Below, one piece after another: positions 1 to 11,939 of a stretch of 64,000 bases of DNA; the stretch's first letter is position 1, and every line of letters starts with the position of its first letter. The notes beneath the pieces were generated by a model. It had not been told where the DNA came from, did not search any database, and saw nothing but the letters and a program-made list of their open reading frames with translations. Source of the DNA: Micrasema longulum (lineage: Eukaryota; Arthropoda; Insecta; Trichoptera; Brachycentridae). The stretch covers positions 124,001 to 188,000 of the forward strand of contig JAGVSM010001264.1 of assembly GCA_022494885.1 (NCBI GenBank), written 5' to 3'. The translations under genes were made by a program, and so were the position numbers.

Positions 1-80
1 ATTTATTTTTCTTTATGCGCAAACATGTTTTTGTACATTGAAGAGTTTATTGCCATCGAGCAATTTCTTTCAACCGAACG
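1..80 (-). mobile_element. LINE 3'-end fragment, cut by window edge
   Basis: On the minus strand this reads a GAAAGAAATTG..GGCAATAA..TTGTACA type 3'UTR end, the same arrangement as the better preserved copy at 1324-1810. It is a non-LTR retrotransposon tail; no coding part is visible. Confidence 0.35.
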
Positions 81-1323
81 ATAACAAAAATATTGTTATT
101 TCAATGAAAATATTATTAGGACGTTCCTTCTACGTACTCTAAAACATTGACAAGTAACACATGTGTTGGTTTTATCATAATGGATAAGGAATAGTAATAA
201 AAAGTAACGATTCGTCGAAACGCACTGTTTTTGCGCTTCCACGAATAATATAGAATTCGTTATAAACGAGATATCTTATTAGAATGATTTACGCTTAAAA
301 GTATTTATTATTTCCTATCGTAACAAATACCCAGTTACACTGAATTGAAAATACTTATTTTTACCTTAAGTCTCCGAGTTTTAAAACGCCGTAATAGTTG
401 CAATTGTGTATAAAATTATAAAGCTTTGATATATGGAACAGTGTGTTTTCGGTAGATTTTTACCAGGAGAGTACCTTATTCTAATGGAGTTGCGAAAGGT
501 GACTCTCAGCAGGTGTCTTAAAAGGAAACCGTTCCTAGCAAGCTCCCACGTCCGTCCGCCAAAATCTGGTGGAGACAGCATGCAGAATACTACGTCAGAT
601 ACCCGGCTAACTAAATAACTATCGTGTCTCAAAAAAATTATTATAATAAATCGAGAGGTATTAACATAGAGCAGCGGCAAATTGGGATTGACTACTAGTA
701 ATTGAGCAAGTCGACATTGTGTCAGGGCGTCAGGGGTCGCAAAGAGAAGAAACGATAATGATTAGTACTATCAGTGACTAGTAAGTGTTACCAGTACCTA
801 CTAAAGCTACTTGTGCTGGAGTTGTATTGAGATGTGAAGGCGATTGTAAGACGTTATAAAAATAAAACTAGTTTTCCATGAACGTAGCAGTAAATTGAAA
901 CAAGAATCTAGAATTCACATAAATTGTACGTTTCGTCTAATATATACCTACTTACTGAAAAGTTACAGAGTTAATAAATATTCATAATAACTCAAGTTTT
1001 TACAATACTCTTTCTGGGCTAATGTATGTAGGTACATTTTTCATTTATTTATTGATTCATACAAATACATACGAGTATATATACGTATCCCTAACTCTAT
1101 GAGGCCAAGAGCCTGGAAGAGAGATAGCAAAAATAAAAATAAAAATGAATATATTGATAGATACGTTGATATAAAAAGGTAATCGTTCTTAAATATGAAA
1201 TACATCTCGAAGCTGGAAAGGAAAAGTTACCAAGCGACATGTAGCAACTTTACAAAAGAGCCAATATTTAATTTTTTTTAATTAAAAATCTCGTATTTTA
1301 AAAGTACATATTATTATGTAGTC

Positions 1324-1810
1324 TATTTATTTATTTAACTTTTTGTACAAATTGTTATTTGTACATTGGCGGGCTTATTTCCAAATGACAATTTCTTCCA
1401 ACCAACCAATAAAATTAAAGTATTATTTTTATAATTCAAGTTACATAACATATTCAATAGAAAATAAAGATTAAAAAGCTAAAGATATATAAAAATATGA
1501 ATAAATGTATTTGTAAATAAATTACCTTAAATCAAAGATTACTCAATGGGAAAAAGGAAAAAAATAGGAAAGAGGAAAGGAGGAGAGATTAAGGAAGAGA
1601 AAGGATATGTTTCTTCAGACGTGATTTAACAGAGATAATGTAGTAACATCTTTGATGGTGAATGGAAGATGATTCCACAGTCGAGCCGCATGGACACTAT
1701 ATGAGTTAGAGAAGAAAGAGGAATTGTGGATGGGTATTAAGAGAGTGCCTCGAGAATTAGAACGAAGAGGTAACACCTAAACAATACGAGAATGAGATTA
1801 TTTTTATTAA
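1324..1810 (-). mobile_element. Non-LTR retrotransposon, C-terminal RT remnant and 3'UTR
   Basis: The minus strand carries a decayed reverse transcriptase C-terminus. A readable block near 1640-1740 is SVHAARLWNHLPFTIKDV, the familiar ARLWNxLP motif of LINE ORF2 ends. It is followed by a 3'UTR with the GAAATTG..ATAAGCCCGCC hairpin-like motif and an (AATA)n-style tail at 1324-1335. Stops interrupt the frame, so it is dead. The clade is not certain (jockey/CR1-like). Confidence 0.55.
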
Positions 1811-3029
1811 TTAGAACAAAAAAAACTTTAATTGCCTCTTCTGTAAAGTTGCTACATACCACTTGGTAACTTTTTCGTATCCTGCGTCGATATGACCTTC
1901 CAGTGAGCGTCGTTTCTTGGATCTTATAATTATTTCACAGGGTTTGTACATTTGGCTGTTGAATAATTACGTTACGTTCTTTCGAAATTATGCACAATGA
2001 CGGAGATTCTAAACCAACTTTATACGGAACCTTTCGGTCAGCGATAATTAAGTAACTTTTGTCCGTGTGTTATGAATGTGCGACCTTCGGGAGTACGGTA
2101 ATTATTTATATCTCTTTATAAAATGGCAGCCAGCTACCCGAGCCGAGCGATATTAATATGGTAAATAATGGTTAGAAAATTATCCAACTTTATTGACCAA
2201 TTATGGCAGACATAAAAATTAAAATACCGATCGAGAACGATTGCACAAATGTGCATCCTTGAGCTGGTTCAAAGAGGTCACTAGATCGTTTTTCTGTGTG
2301 CTAATCAAAATATTGCCAATGGCCATGAAGTAGTTGATGCCGAGGAACAACAACCCAAAATATTCAACAGAAACTTTTACACAAAAGTTAATTTTACTAT
2401 TAAATTAGCCAAGGTCCGATTCGTTCCAATTCCGAGCACTGCATTTTTTTATATTTTTTTAAATATTTAAATCTTAAAGTAGGGCACACATATCATACAT
2501 ATTGTTACGTGTGTTCTAATAATAACATTGCAAATATATTTAATTTATAAATTGTTTATCACATATGTCTTGACCATTATTTACGTGGACGAATTTAAAA
2601 AAAAACGTATCAAAACTTTTGGTACGCCTTCAGACTGTTCTTGAATCGTGTATCGACACCCTTCGGACGGCATCAGTCATCAGCTTTATCTCTCATCTCT
2701 CATCTCTCGGCCCTCGGAACGGCCTTTTAAGGGAAGCAGTTCCGAGACTCGGAGATAAATGAACATTATTAACAGATCGCCTTGTTGGATGTTGGATTGT
2801 TGGCCGACCGATGAATTAATTCGACTTGTTGCTGGCACTGCCATCTCTCGCGCGATTGCCGCAATTATTTACCGTCAGCAGAGTTCACCCACACGACGCC
2901 GTATCCAGCGCCAATTCGTAAGAGAAAACAGTTTAATTGAGAAATTCATTAATATTTTTTGTCTAGAAATTGAAAAGTCCAAAAGATCCACTTGAAAAAC
3001 AAAAATATAATACCGACAATATTTTGAGA

Positions 3030-3150
3030 TGTTCAAATATCGGAGAATGGTGAATGTTACACAGTGTGTAAAGTGGCCACTTAAACCAGCCAATGACAGG
3101 TTTTAAGCCCTGTAGATGCCTAGACTTCCATATTATCTTCTTTAAAATGA
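3030..3150 (+). repeat. MITE-A copy (partial)
   Basis: Contains the core of a short family seen seven times in this window: GAATGGTGAATGTTACACAG, then AAAGTGGCCACTTAAACCAG, then an ACAGG..AAGCCCTG..GCCTAGACTTCCATAT end. The GTGGCCAC centre is palindromic. The left terminal part is missing or diverged. Confidence 0.6.
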
Positions 3151-3794
3151 TATTCATCTTTGTTGTAATATGTTAAAAATATGATACACAATATAAGATA
3201 AGAATTATAGATCGCCAAAAACAAAATAAAAAAGGATTTTTTTTTTAATCGATATTAAAATGTCATAAACGTTATATATTTTTTTTGAAAAAAACGGTAT
3301 TGTTTGCTTATGAATCAGTATTGCTTTAATTAGATTCCATACAAAAATTGTGTTTTTATATTATAAATAAGGTTTTCACTATAAATTTCCTAGATTTATT
3401 TTTATAAAATTTGATTTACGTCAGTACCATAATAAGCGTTTGTTTTTTGGAAAATACAGCGTGTGCCCAATCGATTTAAATATTTTAAAATCATAGACTA
3501 TTTTTTTTTAATTTCGAGATAGATTAATTTTTTTATTTATAACATTGATTGGCAGCATTAAACAATACAATCATATCAGCTACACTCGAGATCGAGATGC
3601 CATAATATTTTATTAAAAAAATTAATAGAAATAATAGGTAGAAAATAATGACAAATATTTGTGATGCCCAATGAATTTATTTAAAAAAAAACTTATTACT
3701 TTAGTTACTAGTTACAACAGTGACTAGTGTCAATGATTATGATTTAGTTTAATACATTCCTGATCATTTTACACATATAATAAATAATATACAC

Positions 3795-3985
3795 ACGCCG
3801 ATTATTCCGACATTTGACATGTCCATCTTTAAGCATTTGTTTGATTTGGTCATGACATGTCTTTCTCGGTCCTCTTCGTTAGACGCATGAATAAGCGAGG
3901 TCTGCATGCAAAGACATATTGGTGTGGAGTTGTATTATTTCTGATTGCCCCTACGAGCAGGGCAAATGGCGCGACGGTCTGTTTG
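3795..3985. mobile_element. Two RTE 3'-end scraps in opposite orientation
   Basis: Bases ~3795-3885 read on the minus strand as the RTE tail peptide RPRKTCHDQIKQMLKDGHVK. Bases ~3886-3985 read on the plus strand as the following part of the same element (KRGLHAKTYWCGVVLFLI). The two scraps abut head to head and lie next to a longer RTE copy at 4006-5095, implying a rearrangement. Confidence 0.5.
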
Positions 3986-4005
3986 TTTTTTTTTGTTTTG
4001 ATCAA

Positions 4006-5095
4006 TTATATTATTACTACTACTACTACCATCACGCCATTTCCCCGTAGGAGTAGGCAGAGAGAATGTACCACCACACACGTCTATCCCTGCATACATT
4101 CCTAGCTTCTTCCACATTCATACATCTTGTCATACATGCCCTTCGGTTCAGTCTACTTTTGACATAACCAGACTTAAGATTTTGGTTAATCTGATCATTC
4201 CACGTCTTTCTTGGTCGTCCTCGTTTCACGTTATCGTTCATTTCCGCCATATATACTTGTTTTACCATTCTTTCGTCGTCCATTCGTTCTACATGACCAA
4301 ACCATCTCAGGGATCCTTTGTTAATCTTATCAATTATTCTTAACTCAGATTTACTCTCGCCTGATTTTTTTATTCGTAACCCTGTCATACATTGATTTCC
4401 CACACATTCGTCTAAGATATCGCATTTCAACTGCGTTCACTCGGCTTTCATCCTTCCTCTGCGAGTTCCATGTTTCACTTCCGTACATAAGTGTTGGGAC
4501 TAAAACTCCGTTGTGCACTGCCAGTATAGCTTCGATTGAAAATATTTTTATAAAAAATATTGTGCTTAGTGCGCCGTTCATTTTGTTGCCCGTATTCATT
4601 ATTTTTTCCACTTATTTTTCTACTCTTCCATCTCTTGAAAACATGTTTCCCAGATACAGAAATTCTTCTACTTGTTCGAGACATTCGTTGTTTACATTTA
4701 ATATGCAGTCAGTAACCTCACTTCCCCTTTCAAATACCATCACTTTTGACTTACTTTCGTTCATCGCCAATTCGCTCTCCATGCATACATCATACATTCT
4801 AGAGACTATTTTTTGCAAATCCTCGTTGCTGCTTGGTAACAGAACTGCATCATCAGCATACAAAAAGCAGCTTACTGAAAAATTATCAATTTTTGCTCCA
4901 ATATATTATATCTCTTTCATACAGTACGTACATGTATAGATTAAACAACCATGGTGACATTTATTACACATCCCTGTTTCACGCCTTTTGAGATCGCAAA
5001 CCAAGATGTGTAACTCTTGCACACGCTGAACTCTCCTCATAGAGAAAGAAAACTGCACGTATGAGTTTATTGTTTACTCCATACTTTTCCACTTT
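4006..5095 (-). mobile_element. RTE-type LINE, 5'-truncated reverse transcriptase remnant
   Basis: This is the most complete RTE copy. Reading the minus strand from 5095: a remnant of RT motif GVKQGC..MSPWLFN near 4950-5000, the catalytic YADD at ~4852-4863 (MYADDAVLLPSSNEDLQKIV), FLYLGNMFSRDGR near 4640, PTLMYGSETWN near 4480, RWFGHVERMDDERM near 4300, then RGRPRKTWNDQINQ and a stop at 4032-4034. The trinucleotide tail (TAG)n(TAA)n directly follows the stop, as is typical of RTE elements. Several frameshifts separate the blocks, so the enzyme cannot be made. The endonuclease half is absent. Confidence 0.85.
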
Positions 5096-5849
5096 TCCAC
5101 AATATATTATTATATAAAATTAATCTTTGAATTACTAACTTCGTGATTTTCCATGTTGAACCATATAACTTAATATTGTCTTTTGGGTTAAATCACTGCA
5201 TAAATTTAATCTACCGACCGTTTCTTTATTTTAAGTCTTGACAAAGAAAATAAGTAATAAGTTGTGATAATATTATACTTTTTGTATTATAATATTTATT
5301 CAATTAGAAAAACTTTTGAATTTTAACATAAGCATTTCATTCGAGGAAAATACAAATGATTTTGTCGATATCCATACGTTTAGAAATTTCATTTGGTAAT
5401 TTGCGGAGTTAAAATTTTCCGTAGGTGATATTCCGCTATGCTCGCTGAAAGAAGGGATTGCGAAGTGGTAGTATGACGTCAAGCCGAGAGTTCCCTGATG
5501 CAGTAGGCGTGGTGCCAGCGAGCAGGGAAATTATATCTTTTCAGACTATTTCTGGACCGTGGTATCATTCAATTGTTTTGTATCGTCTCATTGGTATGCT
5601 TTTATCATTTTCTTATATCGAGTAACAACAATGTCTCTGCACGCTAATTAAGAATTATCTGACGACGTAAATATATTTTGAGATTCTAATACTACATAAC
5701 AGTTTAAAGAACATAAACAAGGCAGAATGATGCTTAATCATTTATAAATATGTATTTTAAACTATTACTAATAGAAACATAAAATTATTTATTAAATTAT
5801 TTACCTAAATCTATATTGTATTATGTAAATGTATTACATGTACTTGTAA

Positions 5850-5965
5850 TTTTCTCAAACTGAACGGTTTGGGTAGGTAGGAAGAAATTGCCTTGAGGCA
5901 ATATGCCCGCTCTTATATGTACTTAAACTGTATATGTATATAAAGTTTTAAAATAAATAAAAATA
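5850..5965 (+). mobile_element. LINE 3'UTR fragment
   Basis: Shows the GGAAGAAATTGCC..GGCAATATGCCCGC motif followed by an AT-rich stretch and AAATAAATAAAAAT tail. It is the plus-strand equivalent of the tails at 1-80 and 1324-1400. No coding part is left. Confidence 0.45.
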
Positions 5966-7019
5966 CTAGTATTTTTTTTATTTTTACTATCAAATTTAAT
6001 TATTTAATTGAATTATGAAATTATTAAAGAAATAAATTAAAATTTTAGATAAATGATATTTTTTGACATGCATAATTTTTTATTATGTACTTTGTATATT
6101 GATGTGTCATAATATTTATAAATATACTGATTTAGTATAGAAGCGTTCCAATATAACACGGAATTGTTTACAAGTCGGGACATAAAAATTAATTATTGTG
6201 CTATAATTAAATTGTATATTGTAGTTATTGAATAAATAAAACATAAAATATTTTTTGTATAAGCGCAGATTTTTTTCCCCTGAAAGTTTAGAACAATTCC
6301 ATTTGAATATTGTAGTAAAATTCTTACCGAGATACGTTTTCTTTTTTTTTTTAAACGCCTTTTAGTAATAACGAAAATAATTGCCGGATACACAATTTGA
6401 TACTTAGCGAAAAGGGTAGTCTCGATGAGTTGAAAATGTGCTTAGTACACATAGCTAATAGCTAGTGTTCAAATGGCCTCGCTCGAAAAGAAAATCCCCA
6501 TAAAATGTCGTTAATAATTGATTGCCGGTTCCAGTTTATGACAATGAGCGAGCTCTCGTAAAGACCTTCTTCAATTAAACGGCTAAAAATGCCAGTAAAT
6601 TTTAATGACTTCATCCCGTTAACGACGCTTGCCCGTACTGAGGTATCCCATATACGGTATTGACTGCGCGGCGCTATCGAGCGACTTAAAAGGTCGCGGT
6701 CTTCCGCAGCAACGAAACCTCCCAATATTACAACCCAGATTATCTCCCAATATTGCAATAGAAACCCAGCTAATAAATTCCATTTCGTACAAGAACATGG
6801 AAATGCACCACGGAGGATCCTTGAAACTGTAATTCTAATCTACCGAAAAACGAAAAAATTAAAAGTTAGATAAATTTACACTCTATATCCTACGACTACA
6901 GGGATGATCTTCATTTTGAAATCATCGTTCGGATTGTGTTCTAAGGAACAATTAGGAAGTTCAGGATTTTTTGTTTTATTATTTATCTGTTAAGTGACAA
7001 TTTAACTAAGCCAAATTGT

Positions 7020-7645
7020 TATTATTATTATTTTTATATATCGCATTATGATTTTTTAAAGTTTTGTTTTTTAAAATAACTCCGCGTGTGACGTCAGAGG
7101 TTCTTCTCTGTCAGTTCTCCCGATTGCTTTGTTTACAGTAAACAAACCGGATATAACTAACTAACTAACTAACCATCACGCCATTTCTCCGGAGGGGTAG
7201 GCAGAGAGGATAGAACGCCACACCACTCTGTCCTGGCACACTTCCTTTGCTTCCTTCACATTCATACATCTTCTCATGCACGCACGTCGATTATTCCGAC
7301 TTTTCACATGACCACTTTCAAGAATTTGTTGTACCTGATCATGCCATGTCTTTCTCGGCCTTCCTCGACTTCTACAACCAGACACATTCGCACCATAAAT
7401 CTTTTTAGCCGTTCTTTCATCATTCATTCGCTCCACATGACCGAACCATCGGATATCCTTCACAGTTCTCATATTATTCGTCACAGTGATGTCGTTCAAA
7501 GTAGTGCATTTTGATTAAAATATTTTTTATTATTTTATCGTACATTTTAAAGAAAATTTGCCACACAATTTAATGCTGCTTAAATTTTTACCGCGAACAA
7601 GAAAACATTTTTTGTATCCAATTTCCCGAAGGGCTGAAGATCCTC
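7020..7645 (+). repeat. Interspersed repeat R, interrupted copy
   Basis: The left part (7080-7154: TGACGTCAGAGG, CAGTTCTCCCGATTGCTTTG, then GTAAACAAACCGGATAT) and right part (7560-7645: CACAATTTAATGCTGC, ACCGCGAACAAGAAAAC, CCGAAGGGCTGAAGATCC) match the uninterrupted copies at 43600-43895 (+) and 28625-28965 (-). An RTE 3' fragment sits between the halves. The family type is unknown. Confidence 0.6.
7155..7515 (-). mobile_element. RTE-type LINE 3' end inserted in repeat R
   Basis: The minus strand encodes an open 107-residue C-terminal RTE segment: IRWFGHVERMNDERTAKKIY, RGRPRKTWHDQVQQILESGH, NNRRACMRRCMNVKEAKEVC, ending SAYPSGEMA at the stop 7176-7178. A tetranucleotide tail (GTTA)n follows at 7155-7172. 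It is severely 5'-truncated but its frame is intact, so insertion is younger than the 4006-5095 copy. Confidence 0.85.
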
Positions 7646-7863
7646 ATTGAGGGGGTTTAAAGCAAAAACGCCACCGTCCATGATCCCCGTGTTTGAGAAA
7701 ACCAACAAAACCAGTAGCGCAAAGACACATAAAATATTATTTTTGCTTCTGGTTTTTTTAGATTTCCCAAAAGCAGTAATCGTGAACAGTGGCGTTTTTG
7801 CTTTCGACCCTCTCGATTACAACAAACGTTATAGCGACTACGGTGGTCTAAACATCTCATCCT

Positions 7864-8322
7864 GGAGCTCAATCACAGATAACTATCGACATGCTAAAAA
7901 ACGTGCTAAGTATTTGAGCGATCACCACGAACAATCATGAACACGCTGAAGTTAAAGTGGTCGCGTTGCAAAACGCCATAGATAAGTTCCGTATCCGTAG
8001 TCCGTGGTCAAACGTCAAATCAAAAAAGTCAACACGCGTGTAATCTCGTGCCGGTTTGTTATTTCGTTTTCAAGTTACAAACAATTACTATGGCGACTGC
8101 TTTTCTTAACATTTGGCTTGCCGACCGCCGGCTAAATGCAATACGGCACTCGAGAAAGAAGGCGTGTGCGAGATTCAACCAATCCTCTTGAACTGACCGA
8201 AGTTGAATTTCGTTTTGCAACGCGACCGCTTTAACTTCAGCGTGTTCATGATTGTTCGTGGTGATCGCTCAAATACTTAGCACGTTTTTTAGCACGTCGA
8301 TAGTTATCTGTGATTGAGCTCC
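7864..8322. mobile_element. Foldback element with PIF/Harbinger-like spacer
   Basis: Two near-identical inverted arms of 112 bp (7864-7975 and 8211-8322; about two mismatches seen) flank a 235-bp spacer. In the spacer and into the right arm (8142-8213, +) one frame reads YGTRERRRVRDSTNPLELTE, resembling the N-terminal region of HARBI1-type nucleases that precedes the DDE domain. A second inverted pair around AAAGCAAAAACGCCAC (7659-7676 and ~7788-7805) lies just to the left. This is a non-coding derivative; the catalytic DDE part is missing. Confidence 0.6.
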
Positions 8323-8439
8323 TGGAAGTTTAACTTAACGATAAATTCATGAAGGTTCAGAACTAATTATCTTCATGATTGAAGCTGAATTATCATTTCC
8401 ATTAGCACTGACATAATTCGAGTATCTAACATTCTTCGC

Positions 8440-8600
8440 AAGGGGCGCCCACGCGCTCCACGAAGTCTAGTCTCCGAGTTTCTCCTCTGCAGCGCGTTCG
8501 GGTAAACCAGGGTGCCGGTTCCCGGTGGAAGAGTGAGGAGTCGGGTCACGAACTGATGCGGACGGCGGACCGGCCCGGTGACTTTCATTCACTTTAATGA
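8440..8600. other. GC-rich patch in intron 4
   Basis: About 160 bases of much higher GC than the surroundings. On the minus strand a 71-codon frame is open (8373-8588), Arg/Leu/Pro-rich, with no domain I recognise. It does not match the next expected part of slingshot. It may be a transposon fragment or a conserved non-coding element. Confidence 0.3.
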
Positions 8601-9105
8601 AGCGAACGCATCACACGGAGCGAGACAAGCAAAATTGCTTTCTGGGGTACAAATGTAAAGGCACGATATTCGCCATTACTTGTCGCAGATGGAATTCATT
8701 TTTAAGTACCTACCGATAGGCGCGAGCATTTTTCTCTCTCTGGTTCTGTACATGACTAGACTCAATGGCGGTACATTAACTTGCATTCATCTGCAGTGCC
8801 AATTATAATAAACTCCGATTGAATTTATGTCCTAAATTAACATCGCCCGACAGTTATATTGGCAACTGGGATTGGATGTCTAATTACCAGATCGCGTACA
8901 TATAGTTTAGTATTATTCAGGAGGCGTATCAGAGATGCAATATTAATTACAAATTTGTCACAGTATTACTCGACCGCAGACGCCTTATTTTTAATGAATA
9001 TCGATAATAATAACTGCCGATATCCTAAACTGTGTAGAGTCATAATGTAGAAGCTCTATCGACGTTATGGACAGAATGAATAATAATAGTTTGATCTGCA
9101 CTTAC

Positions 9106-9171
9106 CACATGGCTTGAACAGAAACGGGCTTGAAGATGTGTTGTCTGCCGCACACACTGACACTGAAGCCA
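9106..9171 (-). CDS. ssh: Slingshot phosphatase, coding exon 4 (small)
   Basis: This 66-bp exon was found by looking for the expected continuation of LDGDG. The acceptor reads TTTTACAG|TGGCTTC and the donor reads ATGTG|GTAAGT. With the two bases carried from exon 3 it encodes GGFSVSVCGRQHIFKPVSV then QAM and the first two bases of a Trp codon. This matches the strongly conserved end of the SSH-N block. The reading frame leaves in phase 2, so the next exon should begin with G completing Trp, then the region leading to the DEK-C and phosphatase domains. I searched the minus strand down to base 1 by eye for that continuation and did not see it, so the 3' part of the gene probably lies outside the window. 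Confidence 0.93.
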
Positions 9172-11939
9172 CTGTAAAACAAAAGTCATCAGTTAAACCG
9201 ACAGTAAAAAACAGCGATTCATCGACACAACACACTGTGGATTGAGTTCTTGTCCCACATATTTATGCGGTAGATTAGTGCGAGACGCGATGATCGAGTC
9301 TAAAGTTTATAGTAAATTTGTTGAATGTAATTTAAATTATAAATATTCAATTCGGAGACAGATTTGTTTTCCATTTGTTTCTAGGGGTTTTCTGCAAAAC
9401 AAGTCGCTAAACAGACACACAAATCACGGCTAAAATACCAAAAGGACAATTAAAAGGAAAACGCGACAGAAAGTGTGGGGGAGAAGTGCGAGGCGTAGAA
9501 AAGTTTTCACGTAATAGTGAAATATTGCGTCTGCACACGCAAATTTTATTGCAACATCATTTCTGCCAGAGAACGTTTTAGCTAGATTAATTTCGAGATC
9601 GCGGCGTAATGCAAATACTACTACAACTTAATTGAATTCGATAATCAAATATTGGAAACATCATACTCCGTAATATTAAATATAAATGAAAAATGAAAAT
9701 ACATAATTTCGGGCTGTAATTATTACGATTACGCCGTGGATTTGAAATGGAAATAATAATAAATATAATTTTTTTTACCAATTGGCAATTCTCCAAAATA
9801 TTAAAATAATCAATTGATGTAAAAGAAAAGACTAATTGGCATACTCGCGCGAACTTTCCTTTGGAAATCTGTCACATCAGATATTTGCGATCGATGAAGG
9901 CGCAGTAAGGTCAAATGAAAAAAATGCAAAGGGAAAGTCTACGCATTTAAAAATAAAGCAGACAAAAACAACCTTTGTTGATTCGACTCATTATCAAGGT
10001 GCTTTTTTTTTACAAACCACTGGTAAAAATTCCAATAAAACTGATGATAAGTTATATATTCTGCTTTGATATTTACGTAGATATCAAGCAGGTCAATGAT
10101 GCCACGACCATTGACTATATTACCAGTTTTAGTGACTGGCTGTTGAAACAACGGGAGTGTCGTCATAATCGTGACGAAGTCCGCGAGCCAGTCTTCAGAT
10201 TCAGTTTGGTTCCAGGCAAAACATTTTAGATCATAAAATTGAACTTTATGCAAGAAAAACGTAATTTATACTGGAAACCGAAAATTGTCTCAGCCTTAGG
10301 GGAGAGAAAATTAATTGTTTAAAAAAATTATTATACTATAGACAATACAATCAATGTATGCTGAAATATGACTAATTTTACTTCTTCCCAAACGGTATCC
10401 GCACCTATAAAAGAAATAGTAGGGCATGGGATATATGGAAATCAATCCTGAAGCACTACGCAACATGCCGACTATTGCTCTTATTACATCGGTGATAGGC
10501 ACTTAAAACGAGATTAACAAATAATAATTGTCAGTTATTGGCATCTGTATAGAAATATACGGACGGTTGTATGAAGTACGGGACAAATGATAGGTAATAA
10601 TTATAACTATAGGATTATTCTCGTTTGAATGTTGAAATATTAATAACAGTTGCGGAAGAGTGCAACAAGGAATGCTTTTGTATTTTCTCAATGGCGGTAT
10701 GGTCACGAATAAGTACGCGGAATATTTATTACTTCGATCTGCTAGTTGCCAGTTGCCAGTTGCCAACAGGCGACGAGAGATAACAAATTGAGACGAATGC
10801 TTCGTGATGGATACATGATTTATTTTTCAGAAGATTTTATGATCAACAACATAAATGAAGGTCGATAAAAAAAAATCTGCAACTTTCAATTATGAAGAAG
10901 GTGCATGAAAGAATAGCCAAACTCATAAAAACAATTAAGATTATACAGATCCTTTAACCCCTGACCGCATAGACAAAATCTATTTTCAAAAAAGGGTTTC
11001 AGGACTGGATCTTCCTTAGAGTGAGAAACTTCTTGATGGTTTTTAAAATAATTGAGTTAGTTTATTTCAATTTTATTGTTTCCATGTACTTCAAATGTTT
11101 TTTCATTGTATATTCTTTTATATTTTGATACGACATGTTTTTTTAACTATGTTTTTGTTCTGTATAATATATATGGTGATTTAATTATTTATAATGGAAT
11201 CAAGGTACAAGAAAACAATTTTAAAAAGTAAGGCCCATTACAGATTTCACATGAATTTATTATGAATACAGAAGGGGAGGGAAAAAAATCAATACTAAAA
11301 AACGACATAGTATAGTTCCAACTCTACCTTCCTCCCCTCTCTCTCTGCCTCCATGAACATTTATATTTATTACTAAAAATACAATACATCAACAATATTT
11401 AATTAGATACAGGTAGGTAGTAGATGTATGTAAAAGTAAAAAGTTAAGCAGGAGATAAATTTTAAATGTCTTTAACAGATCTGATAAAACTATAGTATTT
11501 ACAGTGTAATATATGTCGATGTCACTAAAACTGTCATTATAGGTAGTCTGTATTCTTCGAAGACTAATTCTTCAGATAATTCGTCTGTGAGCTCGGAATA
11601 TCGAAGAGTACAGAATGACGAGTTCTACGGACAGGGATTTAATATAAAATGCTTCTAGCAATTTCTGGGCTATCGATTAGGTTATTAACATTTTTTTAGA
11701 TAAAGCTCATATCGAACTGACATTTATGCTGTTAAAGTTTTGTACATATATTTGTCCCGACTCATTACAGGACTTTGGTCCCATGGAGTTGGGATTTATG
11801 TCTCAACAAATGTAACATAAATACATTGCGAATAAAATAAAATTTAAAAAGTGTTTTTTTTTCGGTTTGAAAAAAATATATACATATTACGGAGGACACC
11901 GAAAACGATTTGGGGTAAACAATTTATTTTGAATGAAAT

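Larger units (their letters stand above)
1811..9105. other. ssh intron 4, unassigned stretches
   Basis: Between the listed repeats, 1811-3029, 3151-3794, 5096-5849, 5966-7019 and 8601-9105 are AT-rich and show no supported gene. Bases 6470-6760 have higher complexity and several TAAT-core sites; this could be a regulatory element but nothing in the sequence proves it. Bases 2640-2900 hold a short TCTCATCTCTCATCTCTC repeat. Confidence 0.5.

Noticed and set aside
8373..8588. Next ssh exon in the GC-rich patch
   Set aside because: No frame continues the slingshot sequence expected after QAMW; the open frame is Arg-rich and unlike the family.
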